Positions 42,501-51,591 are shown, counted from the stretch's first letter. The stretch: DNA of 64,000 nucleotides from Roseomonas sp. CECT 9278 (GCF_918698155.1 NZ_CAKKLX010000009.1:1-64000); one strand, 5' to 3'. Notes: generated by a model not told the origin, from the sequence alone. Program-made: numbers and translations.

Positions 42501-43225
42501 GCGGGGTTTCCTTCCGGCAGGCCGGCGCGACGGCGCCATTGTTCCCAGGCGCGGTCCATGGCGAAGGGGCGCAGGTTGAATTCCGCCGCGGCCACGGCCT
42601 CGCCCGGCGTCAGCGTGCGGACCTGGCCGAGCGCCGCGGCGGCCGCCTGGGCCTGTGCGTTGCGCATGCCGTAGATGCAGCGGAACGCCAGCTCCACCAC
42701 GCCGCGCGCCGCCACGCTCACGCCATGGCCGCGCATCAGCACGGTCCAGTGGGGGCCGAGCGCCCTGGCCAGGCTGTCGCCCTGCTCCGGGGTCGAGACG
42801 AGCAGGTTGGTGTCGCCGAATTCCTCCTGGCTGTCCCAGAGCGGCACGACGGCGCCCATGGTCGCACCCAGGTGGAACACCGGCACCAGCGGCACGCCGG
42901 TGATGCAGAAGGGCATCATGGGTGGCGCGTGGTGGTGGCAGACCGCCATGACATCGGGGCGCGTGCGGTAGATCGCGGCATGGATGGCGCGCTCGGCGAA
43001 GATGCGCAGGTCGGTCGGCGCCACCGGCGTGCCGTCCAGGTGGAAGGCGAGGATGTCGGCGTCCTCGACCAGTTCGGCGGCGCGCACGCGGGGCATCAGG
43101 AACGTGTCCGGCGCCGCGGGGTCGCGGGCCGAGACATGGCCGAAGCTGTCGATCACGCCCTCGGTCGCCAGGATGCGGCTGGCGGCCACGACCTCGCGCA
43201 GCAGGGCCTGGGTGCTGATGCTCAC
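42497..43225 (-). CDS. class II aldolase/adducin-family protein
   Basis: A 242-residue zinc enzyme of the AraD/FucA fold. The metal-binding His residues are in VMAVCHHHAPP and in HWTVLMRGHGVSVAARG, and GVIDSFGHVSARD is the phosphate/substrate loop. Members are sugar-phosphate aldolases, epimerases or decarboxylases; this branch in Bug-linked operons often acts on small hydroxy acids, but the substrate is unknown. It starts with GTG 43225, follows the LysR gene by about 86 bases, and overlaps the Bug gene. The operon suggests regulated use of a carboxylate. Confidence 0.85.
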   Translation of the reverse strand: MSISTQALLREVVAASRILATEGVIDSFGHVSARDPAAPDTFLMPRVRAAELVEDADILAFHLDGTPVAPTDLRIFAERAIHAAIYRTRPDVMAVCHHHAPPMMPFCITGVPLVPVFHLGATMGAVVPLWDSQEEFGDTNLLVSTPEQGDSLARALGPHWTVLMRGHGVSVAARGVVELAFRCIYGMRNAQAQAAAAALGQVRTLTPGEAVAAAEFNLRPFAMDRAWEQWRRRAGLPEGNPA

Positions 43226-43311
43226 GGCTGGTCGTTCTCCCTTGCGTCTGCGCGTGGGCATAGAAGCGTCGCCCGCGCAGCCGCGTCCAACACCTTCGGC
43301 TTCGCGCAGCC

Positions 43312-44268
43312 CTAAGCGATTCCTTCCGCCGGCATGTCGCCCGGCGCGGGCAGCAGCGGATGGGCGAAGGGCCCGAGCGCCTTCGCGAGCACCACCAGCG
43401 CGACATGGACCACTTCGGTGAGCACCGCCTCGTGCCGCAGCCGGCCTTGAGGCCCGGTGACGGCGAGGTAGAGCGTGCGCCGCAGGGCCGGCGCTACCAC
43501 CGGGCGGGCTACCAGCCGCCCCTCGGCCACCTCCTGCGCGACCGTGCCGAAGGGCAGGATGCCGGCGACGCCGCCACGCAGGATCATGTTCTTGATGCCC
43601 GGGATCGAGCGGACCTCGTAGGCGAGCCGCGGCGTGAGGCCGAGCTCCCGCGCGGTGCCCTCGACCAGGCTGCGCACGCTGTCGCGCGCCTCGGGCAGCA
43701 CCAGGGGCTGCGCCAGCGCTTCGGCGAAGGCGACGGAGGTGCCCTGACCGGGGCCGGGCAGCGTCACCAGCGCCAGATCCTCCTGGTACAGGCCGCGTCG
43801 CGCGACGCCCGGGATGTCCGGCAGCTCGTAGGCGAGCGCGGCATCGAGGTCGCCCCGTTCGAGCGCATCGGCGAGCAGGTGGCTCATGTCTTCCGCCAGG
43901 CTGAGCACCAGGCGCGGCGCGCGCTCGCGCGCCAGCAGGACGATCTCGGGCGCGACCATGTGCATGAGGCTGGGCGTCAGGCCGAGGCGGATGGTCTCGT
44001 CCGCGTGGCCGCGCAGGGCCGTGACGTCCTGCCGCGCTGCCTCCACCAGGTCGAGGATGGCGCGGGCGCGCCGCATCAGCAGGCGGCCGGCCTCGGTCGG
44101 GGCGGTCCCGCGCGAATGGCGTTCGAGCAAGGCCACGCCGAGCTCCTCCTCCAGCGCGCGGATCTGCATGCCGAGCGCGGGTTGCGCGATGCGCAGCCGG
44201 TCGGCGGCGCGCGTCATGCTGCCGGCCTCGGCGGCCTCGATGAAATAGCGGAGCTGGCGCAGGTTCAG
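43312..44268 (-). CDS. LysR-family transcriptional regulator
   Basis: About 318 residues. The N-terminal winged helix-turn-helix is clear: [48 protein letters not shown], followed by the two-lobe effector domain with [12 protein letters not shown]. The most natural start is a CTG at 44268, giving the standard LysR N-terminus, with a perfect GGAGG 9 bases upstream; readings from GTG 44319 or ATG 44370 add an uncharacteristic Pro/Ala-rich extension. It precedes the aldolase and Bug genes on the same strand and probably controls them in response to their substrate. Divergent argG starts at 44404. Confidence 0.88.
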   Translation of the reverse strand: MNLRQLRYFIEAAEAGSMTRAADRLRIAQPALGMQIRALEEELGVALLERHSRGTAPTEAGRLLMRRARAILDLVEAARQDVTALRGHADETIRLGLTPSLMHMVAPEIVLLARERAPRLVLSLAEDMSHLLADALERGDLDAALAYELPDIPGVARRGLYQEDLALVTLPGPGQGTSVAFAEALAQPLVLPEARDSVRSLVEGTARELGLTPRLAYEVRSIPGIKNMILRGGVAGILPFGTVAQEVAEGRLVARPVVAPALRRTLYLAVTGPQGRLRHEAVLTEVVHVALVVLAKALGPFAHPLLPAPGDMPAEGIA

Positions 44269-44403
44269 GCCGGCATGCCTCCAAGGCGATGGGGCAGCGT
44301 GGCAGACGGCCAGCCCCACGACCAGGGGGCCGCCCGGCGCGCCCTTGCCTGTCCGGGTGCGGGGCGCCATACCGCGCCCGTTCTAGACAAGTGGGAGCGC
44401 CCG

Positions 44404-45639
44404 ATGCGCGTGAAGGACGTGAAGAAGGTCGTGCTTGCCTATTCCGGCGGGCTCGACACCAGCGTGATCCTGAAGTGGCTGCAGACCACCTATGGCTGCG
44501 AGGTGGTGACCTTCACCGCCGACCTCGGCCAGGGCGAGGAACTGGGCCCGGCGCGCGACAAGGCGCTGCTGCTCGGCATCAAGCCCGAGAACATCTTCAT
44601 CGACGACCTGCGCGAGACCTTCGTGAAGGACTTCGTCTTCCCGATGTTCCGGGCGAATGCGCTGTACGAAGGGATGTACCTGCTGGGCACGTCGATCGCG
44701 CGGCCGCTGATCGCGCAGCGGCAGATCGAGATCGCGGAGAAGATGGGTGCGGATGCCGTGGCGCATGGCGCGACTGGCAAGGGCAACGACCAGGTCCGCT
44801 TCGAACTCAGCTATTACGCGCTGAAGCCGGACATCAAGATCATCGCGCCGTGGCGCGAATGGGAGCTGACTTCGCGCACCGCGCTGATCGCCTTCGCCGA
44901 GCAGCACCAGATCCCGATCGCCAAGGACAAGCGCGGTGAATCGCCGTTCAGCGTGGACGCGAACCTTCTGCACTCGTCGTCCGAGGGCAAGATCCTCGAG
45001 GAACCCTGGGATGCGCCGGACGAGATGGTCTGGCAGCGCACGATCTCGCCCATGGATGCGAAGGACGAGGTCACCGAGATCACCATCGAATTCGAGCGCG
45101 GCGACGCGGTCGGCATCAATGGCGAGCGCCTGTCGCCCGCCACGCTGCTGACGAAGCTGAATGCGCTGGGCCGCGAGAACGGCATCGGCCGCCTCGACCT
45201 GGTGGAGAACCGCTTCGTCGGCATGAAGTCCCGTGGCTGCTACGAGACACCGGGCGGCACGATCCTGTCCGTGGCGCATCGCGCGATGGAATCCATCACG
45301 CTGGATCGCGAGGCCTGCCACCTGAAGGACTCGCTGATGCCGCGGTATGCGGAGATCATCTACAACGGCTTCTGGTTCGCCCCCGAGCGCCGGATGCTGC
45401 AGGCGCTGATCGACGAGAGCCAGGCGAGCGTGACCGGCACCGTCCGGCTGAAGCTCTACAAGGGCAACACCATCGTGACCGGCCGGCAGTCGCCGCATTC
45501 GTTGTACTCGATGAAGCATGTGACCTTCGAGGACGACCAGGGCGCCTATGACCAGTTCGACGCCCAGGGCTTCATCAAGCTGAACGCGCTCCGCCTGCGC
45601 CTCGGTGCGATGGCCGGCCGCCGCGGCGGCGCCCTGTAG
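44404..45639 (+). CDS. argG: argininosuccinate synthase
   Basis: A 411-residue enzyme of normal length. It has the ATP pyrophosphatase loop [16 protein letters not shown] near residue 11 and family blocks [41 protein letters not shown] and [19 protein letters not shown]. It joins citrulline and aspartate using ATP in arginine synthesis. GGGAG precedes the ATG. A perfect 9-base hairpin just past the stop suggests that the gene is transcribed alone. argH is not in the window. Confidence 0.98.
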   Translation: MRVKDVKKVVLAYSGGLDTSVILKWLQTTYGCEVVTFTADLGQGEELGPARDKALLLGIKPENIFIDDLRETFVKDFVFPMFRANALYEGMYLLGTSIARPLIAQRQIEIAEKMGADAVAHGATGKGNDQVRFELSYYALKPDIKIIAPWREWELTSRTALIAFAEQHQIPIAKDKRGESPFSVDANLLHSSSEGKILEEPWDAPDEMVWQRTISPMDAKDEVTEITIEFERGDAVGINGERLSPATLLTKLNALGRENGIGRLDLVENRFVGMKSRGCYETPGGTILSVAHRAMESITLDREACHLKDSLMPRYAEIIYNGFWFAPERRMLQALIDESQASVTGTVRLKLYKGNTIVTGRQSPHSLYSMKHVTFEDDQGAYDQFDAQGFIKLNALRLRLGAMAGRRGGAL

Positions 45640-45650
45640 GTTCCCGCGGT

Positions 45651-45672
45651 CCAGGGGGCCGTCGCCCCCTGG
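45651..45672 (+). terminator. hairpin terminator after argG
   Basis: CCAGGGGGC (45651-45659) pairs perfectly with GCCCCCTGG (45664-45672) around a 4-base loop, 12 bases after the argG stop. The following GGCGGGGAGG is not T-rich, so it would be a GC-type terminator. Confidence 0.55.
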
Positions 45673-45841
45673 CGGGGAGGTCCGGAGGGGCAGCGCCCCG
45701 CCGGCTCTCAGTCGCTGATGATGGTGGCTGCCCGGATCGGCGCTTCCTGGGTCGCCGCCTCCCGCGCGCTGGCGGAAACCGGCGGTTTGTGATGCTTCCC
45801 GGGCTGCTCTACCGTGCCGCGATTCGCCGCGAGGACACGCC

Positions 45842-46402
45842 ATGCCCGCCATTGCCCGCATCTCGCTTGCCGTCGCGCTGCTGGCGTTCGCCGCGCCGGC
45901 GGCACTCGCGCAATCCGCCTGTCCCGGCCGCATCTCCGCCAATGCCTTCGCGCCGGTGCCGCGCGATGCCGCCATTACGGTGCCCGACCGCGCCGGCGGG
46001 TCGCCGAATGAACAGCGGCTGCGCCGTGCGATCGTGGCCGCGCTGCAAGGCAACGGCCGGCGCATCGCGGCGGATGCGCCCTTCATCCTGTCATGGCGTG
46101 GCGGCGTGAGCGCCGAGGGCGACAATTTCGGCGGCTTTGGCGACACCATGCAGGGCCGCAGTTTCCGCGACAGCGACGACCTGTCCTGGGTGCAGAACGT
46201 GCCGCGCGCCGGCGGCCGCCGCGTGCCGGTGCTGCGCGTCAGCGGCACGGTGGAACTGCGCGACCGGGCCGCGAACCGGGTGGTCTGGACCGCCGTGATC
46301 ACCTGCGAACGTCATGGCACGGATGACGAGGCGCTGTTCACGCACCTGGCCGGCGCGGTGGCGCCGCTGCTTGGGCAGTCCGCGGCGGGCCGGCCGTTCT
46401 GA
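45842..46402 (+). CDS. secreted protein of unknown function
   Basis: A 186-residue protein with a strong signal peptide (LAVALLAFAAPAALAQ) and a mature domain of about 160 residues. It has a Cys early in the mature part (SACPG) and one near the end (VITCERHG). The body alternates short strands, suggesting a small beta-rich fold, and the mention of NEQRLRRAIVAALQGNG resembles the helix of lipoprotein-like proteins that bind surface polymers. I do not recognise a family. It lies alone between argG and a Bug receptor, followed by a copy of the three-hairpin repeat. Confidence 0.55.
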   Translation: MPAIARISLAVALLAFAAPAALAQSACPGRISANAFAPVPRDAAITVPDRAGGSPNEQRLRRAIVAALQGNGRRIAADAPFILSWRGGVSAEGDNFGGFGDTMQGRSFRDSDDLSWVQNVPRAGGRRVPVLRVSGTVELRDRAANRVVWTAVITCERHGTDDEALFTHLAGAVAPLLGQSAAGRPF

Positions 46403-46478
46403 GCGCCGGGAGGGCTTTGCCCGCCCGGACCCTCGCGGGCTCCCATCGCAGATGCTCTGCTTCTGCGATGGGTCCCGA

Positions 46479-46655
46479 CGCCGGGGGCCTATGTGCCCTC
46501 GGACCCGCGGAGAGAGTGAATGGCCAGGATGGGGGAGGGGCTCGTCGGCGGCACCTGCGCGACGGGCGCGCCATGCCCCTCCTCCCCATCCTGGCCATTT
46601 GACCCCGGGTCTGGGAGGCGGCTGCCTCCCAGCGGGGTGTCCGGGGGGCTGGCCC
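46479..46655 (-). repeat. three-hairpin dispersed element, copy 2 (inverted)
   Basis: The reverse complement of this stretch aligns colinearly with 1418-1591, including GCTGGGAGGC, GACCCGGGGTC, GCGCCCGTCGCG, CCGACGAGCCCCTCC and CGCGGGTCCG blocks. The long stem here is TGGCCAGGATGGGGAGG and its complement, where copy 1 uses GGGCTGGTGGGGAGG and its complement, so both arms changed together. Left of it (46440-46475) is another hairpin (TCCCATCGCAGA/TCTGCGATGGG). The whole 46403-46706 gap otherwise holds only the leader of the next gene. Confidence 0.72.
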
Positions 46656-46706
46656 CCCGCCGCGCGGAACCGTAGCCTCCTGCCAAAGCCAGGGAGCGCA
46701 AACGTC

Positions 46707-47651
46707 ATGACCACACGCCGGACCATCCTTGCGGGCGCCGCCGGGCTGCTTGCCGCGCCGTCCGTCGCCCGCGCCTGGGAGCCCGCGCGGCCGATCCAGC
46801 TGATCGCCGGCTTTCCGCCCGGGGGCGGCACGGACCTCCAGGCGCGCGCCCTGGCCGAGGCCGCGAGCCGCTTCTTCCCCACGCCGCTGGTGGTGATCAA
46901 CCGCCCAGGCGCCGGCGGCGCGATCGCCGCGCAGCAGGTCGCGGGCATGGCGCCGGACGGGCTGAACCTGCTGGTCGGCGGCGGGTCCGAGAGCACCTCG
47001 CTCGCTGCCTTCCGCGACCTGCCCTACGACCCGAAGCGGTCCTTCCGCGCCATCCTGCGCATCACGCGCCAGCCGCTGCTGATCGTGGCGAAGCGCGGCG
47101 GGCGCTTCGCCGACCTTGCCGCCGCGGTCGCCGCTGCCAAGGCCTCGCCGGGGTCCGTCACGCACGCCTCCTCGGGCATCGGGTCGATCTACCATGCGGT
47201 CTTCGTGCTGTTCTCGGCCGCGGCGGGGTTCGAGATGCTGCACGTGCCCTTCTCGGGCGGTGCGCCGTCCTTGCAGGCGCTGCTGGCGGGCACGGTGGAC
47301 CTGGCGGTGCTGGCGCCGGAGGAGACCGGCGGGATGGTCCAGTCGGGCGAGATCCGCGCGCTGGCGGTCTGCTCGGCGGAGCGCATCCCGGTCCTGCCCG
47401 ATGTGCCGACGCTGCGCGAGCAGGGCTGGAACGTGGTGGTCGAGAACATGAAGGGCCTGAACGCACCGGCCGGATTGCCGGACGAGATCTATGCCTCGTT
47501 GCATGACCGCTTCCGGCGCGCCTTGCAGGAACCCGCCTGGCGCGGCTTTCTCGACCGCACCGGCACCTTCGAGGGCTACCTGGACGGGCCTGGCTACCAG
47601 GCGGCGATGGATGCCGTGCTGGACGGGCTGCGGGCCAGCGTCAGGCGGTGA
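46707..47651 (+). CDS. Bug-family substrate-binding receptor
   Basis: A 314-residue periplasmic receptor with a twin-Arg-like leader (MTTRRTILAGAAGLLAAPSVARA). It shows IQLIAGFPPGGGTDLQARALAEAA, VVINRPGAGGAIAAQQVAGMAPDGLNLLVGG, HVPFSGGAPSLQALLAGTVDLAVL and LPDVPTLREQGW, the usual Bug blocks. GGGAG lies about 10 bases before the ATG. It has no permease or catabolic partner nearby and is convergent with the ferredoxin-NADP reductase gene. It is the fourth Bug/TctC protein in the window. Confidence 0.88.
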   Translation: MTTRRTILAGAAGLLAAPSVARAWEPARPIQLIAGFPPGGGTDLQARALAEAASRFFPTPLVVINRPGAGGAIAAQQVAGMAPDGLNLLVGGGSESTSLAAFRDLPYDPKRSFRAILRITRQPLLIVAKRGGRFADLAAAVAAAKASPGSVTHASSGIGSIYHAVFVLFSAAAGFEMLHVPFSGGAPSLQALLAGTVDLAVLAPEETGGMVQSGEIRALAVCSAERIPVLPDVPTLREQGWNVVVENMKGLNAPAGLPDEIYASLHDRFRRALQEPAWRGFLDRTGTFEGYLDGPGYQAAMDAVLDGLRASVRR

Positions 47652-47679
47652 TGCCGGCGGCGGAGCAGCCCTCCGGCCC

Positions 47680-48693
47680 TCAACCCGCGGGCACGCCCTT
47701 CGTCGTCGAGTATTCGAAGTGCAGCGCCTCCCCCGGAAACACCCGGGGGTGGATGGCGTGCGCGGTCATGGCGGCCTCGCTGAAGCCCTGCAGGATCAGC
47801 TTCAGCTTGCCCGGATAGGTCGCGATGTCGCCGATGGCGAAGACGCCGTCGATGTTGGTGGCGCAGGTCGCCGGCTGCACGGCGATGTGGCTGCGGTCGA
47901 GCCCCAGCCCCCATTCCGCGATCGGGCCCAGTTCCATCGACAGGCCGAAGAAGGCCAGCAGGTGGTCGGCGGGGATGTCGCGTTGCTCGCCCTTCAGCGT
48001 GGCGAGGGTGACCGCGTCCAGCTTCGCGCCATCGCCCTTCAGGCCGTGCAGCTGGTAGGGGATGGCCATCTCGACCTCGCCGCGCGCGGCGGCGGCGTCG
48101 AGCTGCGCGGCGGTCTCGGGTGCCGCGCGGAATTTCGGGCGGCGATGCACGACCGTGACGGTCGCGATGTCCTTCAGCGACAGCGCCCAGTCCACCGCGG
48201 AATCTCCGCCGCCGGCGATCACCACGCGCTTGCCGCGGAAATCCTCGCGCCGCGCCACCAGGTAGCGCACGGCGCCCGAGGCCTCGTAGCCCGGCAGGCC
48301 ATCGAGCGGCGGACGGTTCGGCCCGAAGGCGCCCGCACCGGCGGCGATGATCACCGCCTTGCAGCGGATGGTGTCGCCGGCGCTGGTGCCCAGCGTCAGC
48401 ACGCCGCCCTCGCTCATCAGCCGTTCGACGCGCCGGCCGAGCAGGTAGGTAGGTGCGAAGGGCGCGGCCTGTTCCTCCAGCTTCGCAATCAGGTCGGCCC
48501 CGGCGATCGAGGGATGCGCCGGCACGTCGAAGATCGGCTTTTCCGGGTACAGCGCGGTGCATTGCCCGCCCACGGCTTCCAGCGCATCGACCACCACCGA
48601 CTTCATCCGCAGCATGCCGCATTCGAACACCGCGAACAGGCCCACGGGCCCCGCGCCGATGATCGCCACATCCGTATCGATGACGGCCGTCAT
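47680..48693 (-). CDS. ferredoxin/flavodoxin-NADP+ reductase (thioredoxin-reductase-like type)
   Basis: A 337-residue flavoprotein without the redox-active CxxC of thioredoxin reductase. It has the FAD motif VAIIGAGPVGLFAVFECGM, VVDALEAVGGQCTALYPEKPIFDVPAHP, the NADPH motif VVIAGGGDSAVDWALSL and the C-terminal FAD segment GVFAIGDIATYPGKLKLILQGFSEAA. These features fit the YumC/TrxR-like ferredoxin-NADP reductases. It would pass electrons between NADPH and ferredoxin or flavodoxin. ATG 48693 starts right before the first strand. Confidence 0.9.
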   Translation of the reverse strand: MTAVIDTDVAIIGAGPVGLFAVFECGMLRMKSVVVDALEAVGGQCTALYPEKPIFDVPAHPSIAGADLIAKLEEQAAPFAPTYLLGRRVERLMSEGGVLTLGTSAGDTIRCKAVIIAAGAGAFGPNRPPLDGLPGYEASGAVRYLVARREDFRGKRVVIAGGGDSAVDWALSLKDIATVTVVHRRPKFRAAPETAAQLDAAAARGEVEMAIPYQLHGLKGDGAKLDAVTLATLKGEQRDIPADHLLAFFGLSMELGPIAEWGLGLDRSHIAVQPATCATNIDGVFAIGDIATYPGKLKLILQGFSEAAMTAHAIHPRVFPGEALHFEYSTTKGVPAG

Positions 48694-48773
48694 GGCCACT
48701 CCCCCGAATCCTGCCCCGCGTGATAGACGGGACGCCCCGAGGTTCATAGCCGGCGCCCCCCGGCAGGCCCCCC

Positions 48774-49232
48774 ATGCCCCCGACCGTGACATTGGAACTG
48801 CCCGACCTTTCCGCCACCCATGCCCTCGCGGCGCGGCTGGCGGCGCTGTTGCGCGCGGGCGACGCGGTGCTGCTGGAAGGCCCGCTGGGGGCGGGCAAAA
48901 GCGAACTGGCGCGCGCCGTGCTGCGGGCGGCGGCGGGAGATCCGGCGCTGGAGGTGCCGAGCCCGACCTTCACCCTGGTGCAGTCCTACGAGCTGCCGGC
49001 CGGCCCGGCGCATCATTTCGACCTGTATCGGCTGGACGGGCCGGCAGGCTTGGACGAACTCGGCTGGGACGAGGCGCGGGAGGGGATCGTGCTGGTGGAA
49101 TGGCCGGACCGCCTGGGCGCGCTGGCGCCGCCCGAGGCGCTGCGGATCGCCCTGGCGCCGCTGGACGCCGAGGATGCGCGACATGCGCGCCTGTCCGGCT
49201 GGGATGCGCGGCTTCGGGCGCTCGCCGCATGA
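48774..49232 (+). CDS. tsaE: tRNA threonylcarbamoyladenosine biosynthesis ATPase TsaE
   Basis: A 152-residue P-loop ATPase. It has LEGPLGAGKSELARAVLRA (Walker A, Lys42), VPSPTFTLVQSYEL, the HHFDLYRLDGPAGLDELGWDEA segment and VLVEWPDRLG, in the order of TsaE. It works with TsaB and TsaD to make t6A37 on ANN-decoding tRNAs. It is the first gene of a tight cluster; its stop overlaps the next start (ATGA). This pairing with amgK is common in alphaproteobacteria. Confidence 0.95.
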   Translation: MPPTVTLELPDLSATHALAARLAALLRAGDAVLLEGPLGAGKSELARAVLRAAAGDPALEVPSPTFTLVQSYELPAGPAHHFDLYRLDGPAGLDELGWDEAREGIVLVEWPDRLGALAPPEALRIALAPLDAEDARHARLSGWDARLRALAA

Positions 49233-50218
49233 GGGATGTCGCCGCCTTCCTCGGCGACCACGGCTTCGGTGCGGCGCGCGCGGAGTGGCTGCCGGGCGAT
49301 GCCTCGCACCGCCGCTACGCGCGGCTGCGCGGCGGGCCGCGCCCGGCACTGCTGATGGATGCGCCGCCGCCCGAGGATGTGCGCCCCTTCGTCGCGGTGG
49401 CACGCCACATCGCCGGCATCGGGCTCTCGGCGCCCGACATCATCGCCACCGACGACGCCGCCGGGCTGCTGCTGATCGAGGATTTCGGCGACGCCACGCA
49501 TGCCGCGCTGCTGGACGCCGGTGAGGCGGCGCTGCCCTGCTACCTCGACGCCGCCGAGGCGCTGGCCGCGCTGCATGAAGCGCCGCCGCCGGCGTCGCTG
49601 CCGGCCTGGGGCGGGGCGGAAATGGCGCGCGCCACCGCGGCGACCTTCCTCGACTGGTGGTGGCCGGCGGCGATGGGCGCGCCGGCCGATGCCGACACGC
49701 GCGCCGCGCTGGACGCCGCGATCGGCGCCATGGTCGCGCCCTTCGCGCAGGATGGCGCCTTCGTCCATCGCGACTTCTTCCCGGCCAACCTGATGCGGCT
49801 TTCCGGTCGCGCAGGGCCGCGCCGCACCGGGTTGCTCGATTTCCAGGACGCCGCGCGCGGCAGCCCGGCCTACGACCTGGTCTCGCTGGTCGAGGATGCG
49901 CGGCGCGACGTGGCGCCGGCGGTGCGCGATGCCGCCATCGCGCGGTACCTCGATGCGCGCGGCGGCGTCGATCGCGACCGCTTCCACGCGGCCATGGCGG
50001 CCTGCGCGGCGCAGCGGCACCTGCGCGTGGCGGCGCTGTGGGTGCGGCTTGCGCGGCGCGATGCGAAGCCTGGCTACCTGGTGCACGGGCCGCGCTGCTG
50101 GCGCCTGCTGGACGCGGCGCTGGCGCATCCCGCGACCCGGCCGCTGCGCGATTTCCTCGATGCGCGCGTCCCGCATGACCTGCGCCGCAATCCCATTGCC
50201 GTGACGGAGCCCGCATGA
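49229..50218 (+). CDS. amgK: N-acetylmuramate/N-acetylglucosamine kinase (AmgK)
   Basis: A 329-residue aminoglycoside-phosphotransferase-fold kinase. It has DASHRRYARLRGG near the N-terminus, IEDFGDATHAALL, the catalytic FVHRDFFPANLM (His-Arg-Asp...Asn) and the metal-binding LLDFQDAARGSPAYDLVSL. AmgK phosphorylates MurNAc at the anomeric position, the first step of the shortcut cell-wall recycling route that bypasses de novo UDP-MurNAc synthesis and gives fosfomycin tolerance. It overlaps tsaE and is followed by murU with another 4-base overlap, the diagnostic pair. Confidence 0.93.
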   Translation: MRDVAAFLGDHGFGAARAEWLPGDASHRRYARLRGGPRPALLMDAPPPEDVRPFVAVARHIAGIGLSAPDIIATDDAAGLLLIEDFGDATHAALLDAGEAALPCYLDAAEALAALHEAPPPASLPAWGGAEMARATAATFLDWWWPAAMGAPADADTRAALDAAIGAMVAPFAQDGAFVHRDFFPANLMRLSGRAGPRRTGLLDFQDAARGSPAYDLVSLVEDARRDVAPAVRDAAIARYLDARGGVDRDRFHAAMAACAAQRHLRVAALWVRLARRDAKPGYLVHGPRCWRLLDAALAHPATRPLRDFLDARVPHDLRRNPIAVTEPA

Positions 50219-50943
50219 TCGACCTGACCCATGCCATGGTGCTCGCCGCCGGCCTCGGAACGCGGATGCGGCCACTGACGGACGACATGCCGAAGCCGAT
50301 GCTCGACCTGGGGGGGCGGTCGCTGCTGGACCATGCGCTGGATCGGCTGGCGGCGGCCGGCGTGACGCAGGCGGTGGTCAATGCGCATTGGCGGGCGGAC
50401 CGCGTTGCGGAGGCGATGTCGCTGCGGGACCATCCCTGCGTCGCCTTGCAGCGCGAGGAGGCATTGCTGGAGACCGGCGGCGGCGTGGCGCGCGCGCTGC
50501 CGCTGCTGGGCGATGCCCCCTTCGCGGTGGTGAATGGCGACGCCTTTTGGCTGGACGGGCCGACCCCGGCGCTGCGGCGCCTGGCCGCGGCCTTCGACCC
50601 CGCGCAGATGGACGCGCTGCTGCTGATGGTCCGCACCACGCAGGTCGATGGCGCGGTGGGGTTGGGGGATTTCCTGCTGGATCCGCTCGGGCGGATGCGG
50701 CGGCCGAAGGAGCGCGAGATCGCGCCGTATCTCTATGCGGGGGTGCAGATCCTCTCGCCGGCGCTGTTCGAGGGCGCGCCGTCAGGGGCCTTCAGCCTGA
50801 ACCGGCTGTATGACCGCGCGGTCGAGAACGGGCGGCTGTTCGGGCTGGTGCATGATGGGGTGTGGTTTCACCTCTCGACGCCGGAGGACCTTCGATACGC
50901 GGAGGAGACGCTGCGGGCGGGGCTGGTGCGGGCGTTGTTCTGA
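50215..50943 (+). CDS. murU: N-acetylmuramate-1-phosphate uridylyltransferase (MurU)
   Basis: A 242-residue nucleotidyltransferase. It opens with MVLAAGLGTRMRPLTDDMPKPMLDLGG, the UTP-binding loop, then LLETGGGVARALPLLGDAPFAVVNGDAFW with the metal Asp, and ends with VWFHLSTPEDLRYAEETL. It makes UDP-MurNAc from MurNAc-1-phosphate supplied by AmgK, completing cell-wall recycling. The start overlaps the amgK stop and its stop (TGATG) overlaps the following OmpA-like gene by one base. Confidence 0.93.
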   Translation: MIDLTHAMVLAAGLGTRMRPLTDDMPKPMLDLGGRSLLDHALDRLAAAGVTQAVVNAHWRADRVAEAMSLRDHPCVALQREEALLETGGGVARALPLLGDAPFAVVNGDAFWLDGPTPALRRLAAAFDPAQMDALLLMVRTTQVDGAVGLGDFLLDPLGRMRRPKEREIAPYLYAGVQILSPALFEGAPSGAFSLNRLYDRAVENGRLFGLVHDGVWFHLSTPEDLRYAEETLRAGLVRALF

Positions 50944-51566
50944 TGGTTGCGCGACTGGCTGTGGCCTTTGCCGTCCTGGTCGGCTTCCATCTGCCTCAGC
51001 GGGCTTGGGCCGCTGACGACCTGTTCGACCTTATACGGCTATTCACCGTGTATTCTCACTGCGCCGGACACAGCGGGAGAATCGGTGCCTTCGTGACGAA
51101 TGCGGGGCCGGACGCTCGGGCCGACCGTGTTGTCGATCAGGTGGTCGAGGTCTTCCGTCAGGACGGCGGCTCCGTGCTTGTTGCGGGGCATCGGGATACA
51201 CGCGATGCGGATGGGTCCGACCTTCGGAACGCCGAAGCCGTTGCCCAACTGATCGTTCAGCGTGGCGTCCCGCCGAACCGCATCTGGGTCGCCGGACGTG
51301 GTGATACGGAGCCCTTGATCAGCGGCGCGTCAGAGACGGATGCCATGCACAATCGCCGTGTGGAAATCACACCGACGGCGTGGGGCTCCACGTGCCGTCG
51401 CGACTATCAGCAACGCGTGGCCGAATCCGTGCGTCAGAACTGCGTCGGCGACGCCGGACGCAACAACGCTTGGGAATGCGAGGTCGGCTTCACCATACTC
51501 GGAGGTGGCGTTCCGCCAGCAGCAAACCAGTGGCCGCCGCACGTGTGGCAAAGACGCCGCCCATGA
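50943..51566 (+). CDS. OmpA-like peptidoglycan-associated secreted protein
   Basis: A 207-residue protein with a signal peptide (VAFAVLVGFHLPQRAWA) and one OmpA-C-like domain: VVEVFRQDGGSVLVAGHRDTRDAD, SDLRNAEAVAQLIVQRGVPPNRIWVAGRGDTEPLI and the terminal HNRRVEI. That domain binds peptidoglycan through Asp and Arg, both present in this pattern. The C-terminal ~50 residues with extra Cys are unusual. Codon use and GC content differ from the neighbours, and the gene splits the common murU-addB neighbourhood, suggesting insertion. It overlaps murU by one base. Confidence 0.75.
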   Translation: MVARLAVAFAVLVGFHLPQRAWAADDLFDLIRLFTVYSHCAGHSGRIGAFVTNAGPDARADRVVDQVVEVFRQDGGSVLVAGHRDTRDADGSDLRNAEAVAQLIVQRGVPPNRIWVAGRGDTEPLISGASETDAMHNRRVEITPTAWGSTCRRDYQQRVAESVRQNCVGDAGRNNAWECEVGFTILGGGVPPAANQWPPHVWQRRRP

Positions 51567-51591
51567 AACGGCCAGGACGGGTGGGATCACG

